From Auricularia sp. M13 (Eukaryota > Basidiomycota > Agaricomycetes > Auriculariales > Auriculariaceae): 64,000 nt of DNA. The stretch covers positions 1,054,001 through 1,118,000 of the forward strand of contig CM073197.1 in NCBI GenBank assembly GCA_037042915.1, written 5' to 3'. Positions 34,225-46,696 of the stretch are shown here, piece after piece. Below the pieces are notes generated by a model. That model saw nothing but the letters and a program-made list of their open reading frames with translations, had not been told where the DNA came from and made no database searches. How positions within the stretch are numbered: the stretch's first letter is position 1; every line of letters begins with the position of its first letter. Position numbers and translations under genes: made by a program.

Positions 34225-37200
34225 AATCGATCGCTGGCGCACAGATTCGGTCCTCGTATTGGTGTTTCCTTAGCATCTCATCTATCGTCGTCACCCAAAA
34301 CCTCCTAGTATCCTCGTCGCTCCGCCGAGCTCGCGCTGGTCCGCCCTTACCATTCAGTCACTCACATACGCCATCCCCCCCGCCCACCTCTTTACCGCCA
34401 CCCGCGCTCAGCTGTTATACGTGGCTTCCCCGGCCGTTCCGTCCCTACGGGACCCTCATCCGAATTCTGGATTCTGCTTTCCGCCCTTCTGGATGGTTGC
34501 CTGACCGCTGCCGCTGTTAATTCCCCGGACGTAGGCCCTACGTAGCACCAGCAGAGCATGCGGTCTTGTTCTCCCTTCGAAACCAACACCTTTCTTTGGT
34601 AACTGTACCACCCGTAACCACCGTCGCTCTTTTATTCCTTGTCCCCAAGAACATTTGACCCATCTCATACACACTCACATACTTTTTCTTCCCCCGTGAG
34701 ATACTAGTGTCCGTAGTCCCTCGCGGTTACTACCATGCGCTTTTCTTTACACTCTGTCCTCTCTGTCAGTCTCTCTCATGGCAATGTAACATCGAGCAAT
34801 CTCACCGCCTGTGACGCAAAAATTGTATGCTCAGGGTCTCACTGAGATGATGCGAACCGCCGCAGCTCGGGATCATCAGACGGGATCATGGCAAACATCA
34901 TCGGCCGTGGGATCCCGTTCCCAGGATCGTCGACGTCTTTGTTGGTGTCCTCAATGCGCTCATTCATTGTTGCAAGGCGGTGAGCTGAGTCCCTTCTCAC
35001 GTGAGGCCATGTCTGACAAAGGCAAGCGCTATGCGTTCATTCTGAAGAGCACAAAGACAGCTGAGTACGGTTGGATACAGGCACGCTCTTGGCCGTCGGC
35101 TGGCCAAGAATCGATTTTCAATTCATAGGAGGCCTCGAACCGCGGATCCGGCATGCCCTGTCTGGCCGATTCACACACTGAGCTGCTGGAACGCCCACGG
35201 CATTCAGCGAACCCCAATGCCAGAAGGCGCATGCTGCTTCGCCGGCGGTTCCATGCTCGCGGCGAACTTCGAAAGGCGCAGATGGGACTGGGGAATCTGA
35301 ATGGGGATTCGGACGGGGCATCTTGCAGTTGCACTGGTGCAGAAATGTAAATCTTTCCCCTCAATGGGCGTGCGTGACCGGCGTCAAGTCGCGTACCTGG
35401 CCGCCAATAGAGAATAAGCTAGCGAGTACGTACACATGCAGTATATTTTGCAATTGCCGACGCCCGTGCCTTGCGGCTTTTTGTTTGTTGTGTGACGACT
35501 GCGCCGGTTGCAGCGGCGGCGGCGACGAAACGGGTTTTGGTCTCCTGCTTCAGCTTCAGGTCGGAAGCGGTCCCGCGCAGGGCGCGATGTCGTTTCACGA
35601 TCGTCCGCGGCCGGGCGAACGATGAGTTGAGAACGCGTGCAGGGGCGGAGCAGACGTCGGCAAGAGGCTAGACGACGTCCGCCGAGTTGATCATGATGGT
35701 CAACAATGAACGGCTCGCGGAGAGAAACAAACCCCGCATGGCATGCTGCTCATTGACGCATCCAGGAAGGTCGTTCATCTCTGCAGGTGCCTCGCCGGTG
35801 AGTTCATACATTGTGTTCCCAGATTGAGAACAGCCATTGTGCCCCGCGAGTATTGTGCGTTCAGGCACCAGGAGTGTTGTTTTTGTTTCAACTGTGACTA
35901 GTGCAAATACGAACAAACTTTGATCCGGACAGCTGAGCCTGACAGAACAATGACGACTGAGAACGGAGCACTCAGCCCGCCTTCCGGAGTCGCTCTGACG
36001 TCTGCTTGAAGGTGACGAGCATGCCCGGCGAGAACTTATCAGATAAATTTAAGCTTACTGTACACAGACAGTGGCACAAACGCGGCATGACGTCGTCCGG
36101 AGATGCTGGCGAGCGCGGTCTCCTGGTGCGCATGTCCCTTCGGACAACAGGGCTGCGGTCCGGCTTTTGGAGATACCCTTTGATAGTCATACTATATGTC
36201 TGGGCATGCTTTAGTCTCTCTTCGGCAACGACAGTACAGACAGTGATTCGCGATACACTTGCCAAGCTGCCAGAGCCTGTTCGTCCAGCACGTCAACTGT
36301 CGTACGGTCATGCTTCAGTTAAGCACAGCTCCCATTTAGGCCTGGTGCCGCATTGCATATGCAAAATGGCAAATTCAGGTGCGGACGTCACGCCAGTAGT
36401 GCCCTGCCAGGGGGGGCAGCTAATGAAATTACAAGATTTTCTGAGCTGCGGCTTTGCGCTTTAGCTTGGATTGCGACTCCTGGTGAACCCGTACTCCTTG
36501 GCTGCGCAGAGACAGCTTAAAGGGTCATTTCCCTAGAGCTGAATTTCACTGGTCGTCCCGGTGAAGCCGACTTGGCCCGTGGCCGGCAGCGATGTCTCGA
36601 ATGAATTGACTTTAGACTGCTATAGGCAGTGCCGCCCTCGGGAGCGCCGGTTGCCCCGGCCGAGTAACCCATCCCGCTGCGCAGCACCATTATGGCTCAC
36701 CATTGGCCCTATAGTGTCGGAAAACGTTGGATAAAGCGCTGAGGGGCACGTTCATGCTTGGTTTCATTTCGGTTGGGTGAAGGTCGATTCTGCAGGCGGC
36801 CGCGGTCAGCACCCTGCCTGCGGGCTCCTGTACTTAACTCACCCGTTGCTGAGCAGGAGACCGCAGGTGGCGTAGTGGCTTTGTTAGTTGATAGCCCTGC
36901 AAACGGTCTGGTCAGGGGATTTTTCCTCATTGGCGGAAGGGACGCCCAGAAAATGGCGTACTGATGCGACAAAAGGCTGCTTTATGGCCAGAATGGTCAG
37001 ACAGACGCACTGGAAAAGGGTATTCCGTGCTTTACGTCACTATAACAGCGGCCGTAAAGGCTGGAACGCGTATGCGCATTGAGGACGTGAAAAGACGTCC
37101 CATACAAGGCGCGGCCCTAGATTGACTCGATAAGCATGAAAGGGTGAAGAGAAGATTACTGTATCTTGCATAGCTCATTCTGCTTCTGCACGCTTCAGCA

Positions 37201-37349
37201 TTTCGCCGGCCGAAGACGAGTCGCTTCGACATCTCCGAACCGTTGGAATGCCGCCGACGATGGCCAGTGATTGCGCTCTGGAAGCTTTTGCCAGTAGCAG
37301 GGTACGACTGAGGATCGATTGTGGCCGTGACAAGCAAGAGATATGAACG
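34225..37349. other. Three-kilobase gene-poor region
   Basis: No family motif or coherent set of exons is visible on either strand. The part 34300-34800 is strongly pyrimidine-rich on the plus strand and ends in a run of C/T-rich DNA like a promoter. However, the open frames after it (34811-35128, 35153-35350) have no recognisable content. A 152-codon open frame at 36006-36464 includes one hydrophobic stretch (YPLIVILYVWACFSL) but lacks supporting evidence. Confidence 0.45.
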
Positions 37350-38790
37350 AACAAGATATAAACAGGGCCTTCAGCGCGTCCATAATCTCGGCCCACGATG
37401 GTCGATCGCGCCAGGGTCTCGACGAGCGTAAGAATAGCATCTCCCATTGCATGCACTTCGCCTCTGAAATGCATTCAGAATACTACGAGCTGCATTTCGT
37501 AGACATTCGTCGTCATAGCAGTCATGGCGAAGGACATGCCGCTGCAAGTACAGTATATGGCCCGCAAAACCAGACTACAGGGTGGCCTATTCGTGACCGC
37601 ATAGCGCGAAGAAGTTCCGCTGTACGGCCGAGTGGTCCCCATCCAGACATGGACGGTTTGCTTTGGTCGGCGCGCTGATCAGGCATGGCTGCAGAAGCGC
37701 AACGCAATCGCGGCTTTCCGTCACTGAGTTTAGCCAGAGGATTCACGAATACGCATGTACACAGGGAATGTTACGCTGCGCGTCGTGTGTGTGGAAAGTC
37801 ATGCATAGGAAGAGTGTGAGGTGGTGGAGGATGGTGACAGACTTCGACTGCCAGTGCCAAACATCGGAAGTGCGGCGCCAACATCCGGCCCTGCTTCGCC
37901 GCTGGGAGAAGACAGACACCAGTGTGGATCTGCGGTGGCTGGGGTTCCCCGGGTAGATAATGCGGAGGACGACTGGTGCTAGAGACGTTGAAACACCTTC
38001 GAGTCACCTAGTCTATATCGGCGTGAGAGTAACATCTGCAGCCCATGCGTCACAGTGCGTCGGGGTCGCCTCAGTATAAAGTTCACAAGCTCCAGGTGTC
38101 CGACTAAGCAGCGGCTCGGGGCGAGCAGGGTTTGCGAATTTGAGGCAGCCACAGACACGTAGCATCGGCGCCAGCAAGTTGGGCTCCCTAACGACGTCCA
38201 ATGCAATACCTCCAACAGGTAGACGCCGTCCTGGGCAGACAGTAGCTCCTCGTGATCAATCGGAAGGAGCAAATGAATAGTGTAGCAGATACCGAGAGCA
38301 ACGAGCAGTAACCCATGCAATGTCATCGTATGTCGGAGCGCTTCGCTATTTGCGGACGGCGCTAGAACAGCGGTCAAATATGCCGATTGAAAGGGAGCGC
38401 TGTGCGCCGTCGATGGGTTGGACGAGGCTGTCGACGAGGTCGAGCAACTGCCTACGCGGATGCCAGATGTGCAGATCATTTCCAGAAAAAAATGGGTGAT
38501 ACAAGGTTCCAATGTGTGAGCCATTCAACTGGATGATGGAGTGGGTGCACACTGTCGGCGCCGTGTAAGTAGGTGGGCAAATGCTGCATAACGTTTCAGT
38601 CGCCGCCGACTCGGACTTGTATGTACCCTCTTGAATTTCTTGATTTCCTCGCCAGCCCAGCGACTCCTTGAATACACGCCGCCCGATGCGCCTATCGCAT
38701 CCACAATAGCCATGCGCCGCTTCATGGGACAGCGTGCGAGTTCCAGACTCTGATTGCTAAAACGCCCGCCGCGGCGACGGGCGTCCACTG
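37350..38790 (-). pseudogene. Decayed protein kinase-like gene
   Basis: Fragments in successive minus-strand frames follow the order of a tyrosine-kinase-like Ser/Thr kinase domain. A possible glycine loop (IGASGGVYSRSRWAGEEI) lies near 38680. The segment LEVLHWTSLGSPNLLAPML lies near 38170-38200. THGLQMLLSRR near 38040 resembles the helix before the catalytic loop. LAKLSD near 37720 resembles the subdomain VII DFG region. The C-lobe end, WRDRPSWAEIMDALKAL, lies near 37390 and is the clearest piece, matching the RPS/RPT-W-x-E-I end of such domains. The catalytic HRD and DFG motifs are not recognisable, and the frame changes several times. I infer a pseudogene of the kinase families expanded in Agaricomycetes; the call rests mainly on the last motif. 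Confidence 0.4.
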
Positions 38791-38867
38791 GCAGCCGTTA
38801 TCTCAGTGCGGACCCTTTAGACGATGTCAGTTGGAGCACGCGGAATACGTTGCCTTCAGTCTACTAC

Positions 38868-41172
38868 ATGGTTCGTCAGATTCGCTCTCGCCTTGCCAGA
38901 CTTGCCACTAGAGAGGCTTGGGAACTCAAGCCAGAGGCGTCGACTCTTGCGCCAGATCATGCATGGAGCAACAAGGTCACCTGGGCACTGTACAACGCTG
39001 TATTTGGCGCTGATAAACGCCTCGCCGAATATAGGACATGGAACCCTGCCCGCCCGAGGCACGCACCTGGTCGACGTACAATTATATTGCGTACTGGGTC
39101 TCCGATGCTTTCAACGTCGCGTAAGCGCCGTCTTACGTCCATCCTATCCACCCTGACAGCGCGGTGAATAGTACTTGGGAGGTCGCAAGCTCTATGCTAG
39201 CGGTTGGCTTGTCCTGGCGCCAGTCTCTGCTCGCAATTGCCATCGGAAACCTTCTCATCGGCTTTGCCGTAACCGCGAATGGGTATATCGGAGCGAGGCT
39301 TCATATCCCTTTCCCAGTCTTGAACCGCTCTTCGTTCGGGTTCTTCTTCTCTTACTTCAGCGTCGTGTCCAGGTGCATTCTGGCGCTCTTCTGGTTCGCG
39401 GTCCAGAGCTTTACGGGGTAATAATTCGGACCCGACTCTGCGCAACAGGTCTAATGCCCCTTCGTCTAGGAGTGAGTGTGTTTACCAGATGATCAAGGCC
39501 ATTTGGCCCTCCTTTGCACGTCTTCCAAATCACCTTTCGAGTTCGTCTCCGATTACGTCGTCTGGTATGGTTTTCATTATACCAGAACCGATTTGTGGCA
39601 ACCGACCAACGTTCCACACACCCAGGGATGCTTTGCTACTTCATCTTTTGGTGCATACAGTTCCCATTTCTGCTTGTTTCGCCGCAGCGCATCCGGTGGC
39701 TCTTCCTAGCGAAATTCGTCGTAGTCCCCATCGCATGGCTCTCCATGATGATCTGGGCATTCATTTCGACTTCAGGGCGGTCTGGATCAGACAGTGTGTT
39801 ATCGTTACCGGCGACAATCCATGGCCCCCGTCTCGCGTGGGCATGGCTCCTGGCCATGAACTCTGCCATGGGTGAATACGCTACCGTAAGGAGTATTTCG
39901 TCACAAAGGAGCTCCTGTACCGAGCGTTGATATTCTCCTGCAGTTGGCATGCAACATTCCTGATTTCACTCGCTATGCACGCACGCCAAAGGACCAATAC
40001 ATACAGCTCCTTATTATTCCAGTCTGTTTCACGCTGGCTGCATTCATCGGCATCGCCGTAACAAGTGCTGGGACGATCCTCTACGGCGAAGTCCTCTGGG
40101 ACCCGCTGCGCCTGATCGATCACTGGGACAACCGCGCTGCAGCATTCTTCGCCTCGCTTGCATTCGCTCTCGCAACACTGGGCACTAATATCTCCGCGAA
40201 CAGCCTGTCGGCCGGGAATGATTTTGCAGCATTGTGGCCGAAGGTGCGTGTGTTTTCTGCACTCGCAGACCGCAGTCTAGATTCATCTCCCCCGTCTCTG
40301 CTGATGCGCGCGGCAGTACTTGAATATTCGCAGAGGACAGATTCTTTGCGCGATTATTGGAGGATGGGCACTGTGCCCTTGGGAGATCCTCGCGAACGCC
40401 ACGGGTTTCCTTACTTTTAGTAAGCACGAGCGTTCTGCGGCCTTTGTTATACGACAGCTCGCGACATTAACAACTTACTGCGCTCCCTCGCAGTGTCCGG
40501 CTACACTGTGTTTCTCGGTGGGTTGCTCTTGTTGGAAGACGCGGGCCCGCCTCATCGTTGTTGACGAAACTACAGGCCCTATAGCTGGTATCATGATTAG
40601 CGATGCGCGTGCTGTCACATTGCCTTGCTATAATGCCAACTCAAACCCGATTGGATTATAGTACTACCTTGTGCATCGGGGTGCCCTGGACGTCCCTGCG
40701 CTGTATCAGCCGCATGGACGTTACCGCTATACCGCAGGAATCGTGCGTGCCTGATTCCTCGGGTTCTTGCACTGCAGCACTGTAGTAACTGTGATCCTCG
40801 GCTGCGCCGCTGGCAGAACTGGCGCGCGGGCGTGGCTCTGCTCGTCTCGGTCCCGCCGAATCTCCCAGGGCTCATCAGCGCCATCAATCCCAAGATCGTC
40901 GTAGGAGGGGGCAGGTATTTGTACGACATGGCGTATATCCTCGGGGTGCGTTCGCTTGCTCAACTTTAGCATAACACGCCGGTGACAGCTCGATAAAGTT
41001 CGCGCTTGCGGCCGCCGTGTACTCGCTGACGAGTCTCCTGTGGCCGGCGCATGAGACTATGCTTGACCAAGCTATACTCGGTCAATGCGATGACAGCAGC
41101 CGCGTAGAGGTTGTCGTGGCTGAGGAGGTCGATTTGGAAGTCGAGAAACCCCATACAAAACGAGACGACTAG
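38868..41172 (+). CDS. NCS1-family nucleobase/nucleoside permease (Fur-type)
   Basis: Proton-coupled NCS1 permeases of the Fur group import uracil, uridine or allantoin across the plasma membrane. The ATG at 38868 opens VRQIRSRLARLATREAWELK and is followed by about ten exons with an open frame throughout. Family motifs appear in order: WSTYNYIAYWVSDAFNVATW, GLSWRQSLLAIAIGNLLIG, HIPFPVLNRSSFGFFFSYFS, ECVYQMIKAIWPSFARLPNH, CNIPDFTRYARTPKDQYIQL, ATLGTNISANSLSAGNDFAA and NIRRGQILCAIIGGWALCPW. Then come SGYTVFLG, GPIAGIMISD and NWRAGVALLVSVPPNLPGLI. About twelve membrane spans are expected; the tail is acidic then basic, ending KPHTKRDD. One intron (40605-40661) appears to start with GC instead of GT. 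Substrate cannot be fixed from sequence alone. Confidence 0.92.
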
Positions 41173-42090
41173 ACTTGGTCCATCACTTTCGACCAGCTTA
41201 GAATGCCCAAGACCACGCCTGCTGGTTTGTTACAAGCTGGTCATCATGCTGATAAAATCGTGCCTTCTGTTGAATCTTCTAACGTTGTTCTTCATTCGCA
41301 CTCCGACTGGTCCTCAATTCTGGTCCTGTCAGTTTCTGGTCTGAGTCGCTTTCCTAGAACGACTACGCTCTAGATTCTTCTAGCTATGACTGCGTGATAG
41401 GTTCTGCGATTCTCCGACCACGAGCTTTGAGCTCAGGTGAGACCAATCACTGATCAGTGCGATTCACTCAACGGAATTTTGACGGCATTCCGATGCCACG
41501 CTCGGTCGAATGTATCTCTCATTAGCATTTCTTGGCGTGCACTATCGCTACAGCGTGTATCCAAGCTGTGAGATAGCGATGCATGCGTTGACGACGATGA
41601 TTCGAGGTCGGTCTTCTTTGAGCGCGAGTCCGTGCGCATGCGTCTTTGCAGGAACAAGCAGCCAGGCTGTGCGCGGAGAAGCTGCACCTGGACTGTTTGC
41701 AGCGCGGGACGGAGGCAGCGAATAGGAGTCGAAAAGAGCAACGGGCCGAAGAAGCACGACTCGTCCAGAGCGCGTGCCTGCTGCAGGCGGCAGCGAATTA
41801 GCCGGAACACGCGAGGGAACAGCTGCCAGAGCAAGGGCCGGGACACGCGCAAGGAGTGCAGCAGTGAGACGGGAGATTGGAATCGCAAGGAGAGGCCTGG
41901 GGGCTGTGAGAGAGTGGGTCCGGTGCCTGAATGACCTGCAGGCCAGGGGAAAGTTTGCTGTGGCGGAGTTGGACGGTGACAGCGCTCAATCGGCCGTTTG
42001 GGACTGGGACAAGTCGGGCGCAATCAGCACTTGCGTCCTGCCGCTTGGCCCGGTCGCTCCATCGCCTTTCTTCTCTGCCTGCTGCCAGCC
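41173..42090. other. Intergenic region
   Basis: About 900 bases between the NCS1 permease and the OPT transporter, both on the plus strand. Open frames on either strand near 41450-42020 show Ser/Arg-rich low-complexity translations without motifs. The right end is the OPT promoter and leader. Confidence 0.5.
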
Positions 42091-45000
42091 ATGTCGCGAC
42101 GACCGCAGACGTCGGCGTCGGGGCGCCCGATGACGGCGGCCTCCGCGCTCAGCGAGCCGCAGTCCCTGTTCTGGCAACCCGGGACGGGCCAGCAGCACCA
42201 GCAGCAGCCCATATACGAGGACCAGGACGAGGAATACGAGAGCAGCGACGAGGAGGACGTCTTCGCGTACCTGCCGCCAGCCTCTGCTGGCTCCCACCAC
42301 AGCTCGGAGCCACCGTCAACACCGGCCTATGCTCAGCCGCCGCCGACAGCAAATTCACTACAGCCACCGCCGAGCCGGTTCGCGACCGGAAAGCAGTCGT
42401 TGCAGTCTATACCAGAAGACGACGACAGCAACGTCGCGCCAGGAACCACCTCCAGCGACGCCCACGTCGGCGCTGCTGTGGGCGGCGACGCCTACCGGAT
42501 GTCGCGGATGGGTCTTTCGACGCAGGCATCCAATGACACGTCCAGCAGAGAGGTCCATGTCTCGCTACCTTCCCGGGGCAGCGAAATACCAGAGTTCAAG
42601 CGTATCAGCTCGGACATGGGCTCGAGCGTTGTCGACGGCGCCGACTTTGAGAACCTCAAGTGCGTGACTTGGCTTGCGACCCGCAATCAAATACCAATGC
42701 GCACCTGCAGGAATCACCACTACGATGCAGAGTCTGAGATTGACGAAGACTCGCCCTTCCCTGAGGTTCGTACCTGACATTTCGTCACGAAGCCCTCGCT
42801 TAGCACTTTATTTAAACTTATCTCAGGTTCGCGCGTCGGTTTCGAACATCGACGACGTAACCATGCCCGCGTACGTACTCGTAGCACAAAACGCTTGGGG
42901 CGGTGTTGAAAGTGTCTTTCCAGTATGACCTTTCGAATGTGGACACTGGGAATGACACTCTGCATCGTGGCCAGCGGCGCCAACATATTCTTCAATTTCC
43001 GGCAACCTTCACCACAAATCGTCCCCCTCGTTCTTCTGTACGTTCTGGTCGTACTCCTTCCGCAACTGTCATTCTTCGCTCTGGCGATGCGGGTGTCGCA
43101 GCCCGTGCATTGACGCGCGGTGCCGCTTTACACCCAGAATGGCACTTCTGGACCCGCTGCCATCCTCTTCCTCTCCCACAGCTGACAGCCTGCGCTCCCA
43201 AACAGGCTGATATCGTACCCGGCTGGAAGACTCATGGCTTACTCGCTGCCAATACGAGTTATGAAGTTTCCCCGGTGGTTAGGAGGCTTCGAGTTCTCGC
43301 TCAACCCGGGCCCTTTTAACATGAAAGTACGCATCAAAATAATTCAGAAAGTCTCATAGTCTAAACAACTCCACTTGCAGGAACATGTCTTGATTTACAT
43401 CATGGCAAATGGTGGGTCACGGAACCAAGTGCAACACGCAACTATTGACACTTATTGCCCCGCACAGTCTCGATTGTCCCTGCTTACGGCTTAACTGCTA
43501 TCGTGGTTGCCGAGGTTTTCTACGACATGAAGAGAGGTTACTGGTACGCGTTTATCCCATAAACGCGGTAAGCATGGTGTAACCCGGGTTTGTAGGTTTG
43601 CGCTCGTCCTCGTCCTCGCGACGCAATTGACCGGGTTCGGGCTCGCCGGTCTTTGTCGTCGATTCCTGGTTTGGCCAGCGAGCATGATCTGGCCGCAGAA
43701 TCTCGTTGCCTGCACATTGCTCAACACGCTCCACGCGGAGGATGACAAGCTTAGCGGTGGAATAACGCGATTCCGGTTTTTCATGTTTGCTTTCGTGGGA
43801 ACGTTCTTTTTCTTTTTTCTCCCTGGGTACCTCTTCTCCGCCCTCTCCACGTTTTCGTGGGTCTGCTGGATCGCGCCCAGTAAGTCCGTTCGGGAAGAGT
43901 TGATATACTTGAAGCTCATCATGGCGCAGATAACATCGTCGTTAACCAGCTTTTTGGCGTTCAAAGCGGTCTTGGCCTCGGCTTCCTCACGTTCGACTGG
44001 TCGCAGATTACGTGGATTGGTAGCCCGCTCATGGTGCCATGGTGGGCCGAGTTGCACGTCTTTACTGGCTTCGTCATCTTCTATTGCATCGCGTGTCCGA
44101 TCCTGTACTACACGAACGTGAGTTTCTTTCATACCGGACCAGGATCGCGGGACTGACCGTGAGGACCAGGTGTGGAACATGGCCTACTTCCCGATGCTGT
44201 CCAACATCCCGTACGACAGGTTCGGCAACCAGTACAACATCAACCTCGTCCTGGGGCCAGACCACAAGCTCAATATCACCGCGTACGACGAATACTCAAC
44301 GCTGTACATGCCCGCCGGATGGGTTATGACCTATTTCCTGGCGTTTGCGGTGTCGACCAGCGTTATTGTCCATACTGTCCTCTACCACGGCGAGTCGATG
44401 CTTAACGGCATCAAGAACATGCGAGTCGAGAAGGACGACATCCATGCTAAGCTCATGAGGAGCTATCCCGAGGTGCCTGATTGGTGGTATGCGATCGTGT
44501 TCGTCGTGTTCTTTGCTCTGGCAATTGTTGCGGTGGAGGTGCGGTAGTCTTTTACTCGACTTCGAATTGACATGCTTACTCACGCCCGACAGCACTGGGA
44601 TACTGGCGTTCCTGTCTGGGCCCTCCTGCTTGCACTCATTATCGCCATCCTTTACACGTTACCTGGCGGCTTTATTTTTGCACTGACAGGGCAAACTGTG
44701 CGTAGAAGTCCAAATTTACGACATGCACGCCCGACTGAAGGTTCTTCGCGCAGATCACTCTGAATCAGGTCGCGCAAATCATCCCGGGGACGCTGTTGCC
44801 CGGCAATGCCTTCGCGAACATGGTCCGTCGGCGGTGTGCGCGAACCGTGTGCTCAGCGCTCACCCCAGTTCTAGATCTTCAAGGTGTACGCCATCCAGAC
44901 GCAAATAGAAGCCATCAACTTCGTGCAGGATCTGAAACTAGGTCTGCACTTCGTCGCTCGGCGGGCGCCAGCCTCTGACGCTCGAATAACCCGTAACAGG

Positions 45001-45895
45001 TCACTACATCAAGGTTCCGCCGAGGGCTACCTTCATTGGTATGTCGGAAGAATGTTGGTGACGCGAGCATGGCTGACCATCTACGCAGTCCAATCGACCG
45101 CCACTATTATCGCATCATTTGTTCAGGTTTCTGTCAAGACGTGGCTTTTCAGCAACGTGGAGCACATATGCGACCCGCACCAGCCTGACTCGTTCACCTG
45201 CCCGCATAACCAAGTGTTTTACACGGCGTCTATGATCTGGTGCGCAGTTCACGAGCTGTACATGCTCGTTCACGCATGCTAAAACGTGTGCGACACGGCA
45301 GGGGTCTGATTGGACCAGGCCGCCAATTCGGCAATGGGTCCATTTACCATCCCGAGCTGTACGCACTGGCCTTTGGTGCAATCCTGCCGATACCGTTCTG
45401 GTTATGGCAGCGCAAGTTTCCGCAGTCGCGGCTCAAGTACGTGAGCATCCCGGTCATTGTGAACGGCGTCAGTCAGATACCGCCTGCAACTGGGGTAAGT
45501 GTCTGGTCCCACTGCTGAAGCGTGTGCTGCGGATGGCTGATTCTTTGTGGTACAGATAAACTACAGCAGCTGGTTTATCGTTGCGTTCGTCTTCCAGTAC
45601 CTTGTGCGCCGGCGAAGGTTCGCCTGGTGGAGCAAGTACAATTACGTGCTGTCCGCCGCACTCGACTCAGGGACGGTTGTGGCCATTCTGGTCATATTCT
45701 TCTGCCTTCAGTTCCCGAAAGGAATCAACCAACCCCAATGGTGGGGCACGACCGTGTTCAAAAACAGTACGTGCTTGTCCCCTTTGTCCCCTCGACTAGC
45801 GAGTTCGGTTGAGCTAACGGGCGTTTTGCACAACAGCGGCCGACTGGAAAAGGTTACCACTGCGACAAGCCCCGCCGGAGGGCCTCAAGGACTAG
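42091..45895 (+). CDS. OPT-family oligopeptide transporter
   Basis: OPT proteins import small peptides, glutathione or metal chelates with protons across the plasma membrane. The ATG at 42091 begins a long acidic and Ser/Pro-rich cytosolic N-terminus. The family signature SPFPEVRASVSNIDDVTMPA then precedes the first span (FRMWTLGMTLCIVASGANIF). Later landmarks are LISYPAGRLMAYSLP, the NPG motif in FSLNPGPFNMKEHVLIYIMA, TFDWSQITWIGSPL, VWNMAYFPMLSNIPYDRFGN, NAFANM, INFVQDLKLGHYIKVPPRAT, CDPHQPDSFTCPHNQVFYTA and PPATGINYSSWFIVAFVFQY. It ends RLPLRQAPPEGLKD at 45895, a usual OPT C-terminus. More than a dozen short introns all splice in frame, and I see no break. About 14-16 spans are expected. 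Confidence 0.93.
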
Positions 45896-46454
45896 TTCAG
45901 AGCCGCGCTCGCTTTCCTGCTTCCCGTCGTGTTTTTCTCTCGTACAGCTCCATCTCTTAGCGTCCTCTCATCATCATCTGACATCTGTGTACCCTTTGCG
46001 CGCATACCTGCAATTGCTACCTCCCTCGCTCTCTTCCGCTCTATCTTACCTCGATCTTCATTTCCCCTCGGCCACATTTAACCCTCCCTCGCGACTCTCC
46101 TTTTTTGGCATGTGGGCTCGCAGGCGTTGGTGCGAGCCTGTTGATAGACCGTGCGTCGCAGGACGCCGAATCGTGTTGTGCTAGTAATGGCTCTCAACCT
46201 GACAAAAACAAATAAAGCTGCGTGCGACATCGCATTGTCTCGGTGGTGAAACTCTGGCTCGGAAAAAATTGCTGGGTTCTGGCAGACAACCACGCCGGTA
46301 CTGCTGAGCAGTACTGTGAAATTTTGAGGCGTTGCAAATCTGAATGCTGACTACAGTAGGTCCCTTCCATCGGAGGATGAATCGATGGAAATTCAGTCGC
46401 ATTACAAGAAACAGCCAGCCTACAACATCGAAAAAGTACCATTCCCCCAAAATA

Positions 46455-46528
46455 TGGCCCACCTGAGGCTTGAACTCAGAACCTTCGAGTTATTAGCTCG
46501 ACGCGCTAACCAATTGCGCCAGCAGGCC
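46455..46528 (-). tRNA. tRNA-Ile (anticodon AAU)
   Basis: The minus strand folds as a complete 74-nt cloverleaf without intron. The acceptor stem GGCCTGC pairs with GTGGGCC plus discriminator A. The D arm is GCGC...GCGC. The anticodon stem TCGAG/CTCGA encloses the loop CTAATAA with anticodon AAT. The T arm is CTGAG-TTCAAGC-CTCAG. This is the eukaryotic tRNA-Ile that reads AUY/AUA after A34-to-inosine editing. Confidence 0.95.
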
Positions 46529-46696
46529 GATGAACGTTAGCCTCCGCTAACACCTTATATTCACCAAGAGATTCTTTCTTGAGTGGATAGTTGATAGTAC
46601 GCAAAGGTGATTATCTGAGTTTAAACTCCTTTATCACACCCCTTGACGCTGCTTTGCGCGCAAACTGAGCGCATGCGCGTTCTTTGACACAGTAGC

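Noticed and set aside
36006-36464. 152-codon open frame with one hydrophobic stretch
   Set aside because: No signal, motif, splice support or compositional bias distinguishes it from chance in a gene-poor region.
31000-41200. UstYa-type (DUF3328) oxidase or other RiPP-modifying gene next to the repeat precursor
   Set aside because: No HxxHC-type motif or tailoring enzyme could be found within several kilobases; the neighbours are PRP17 and an NCS1 permease.
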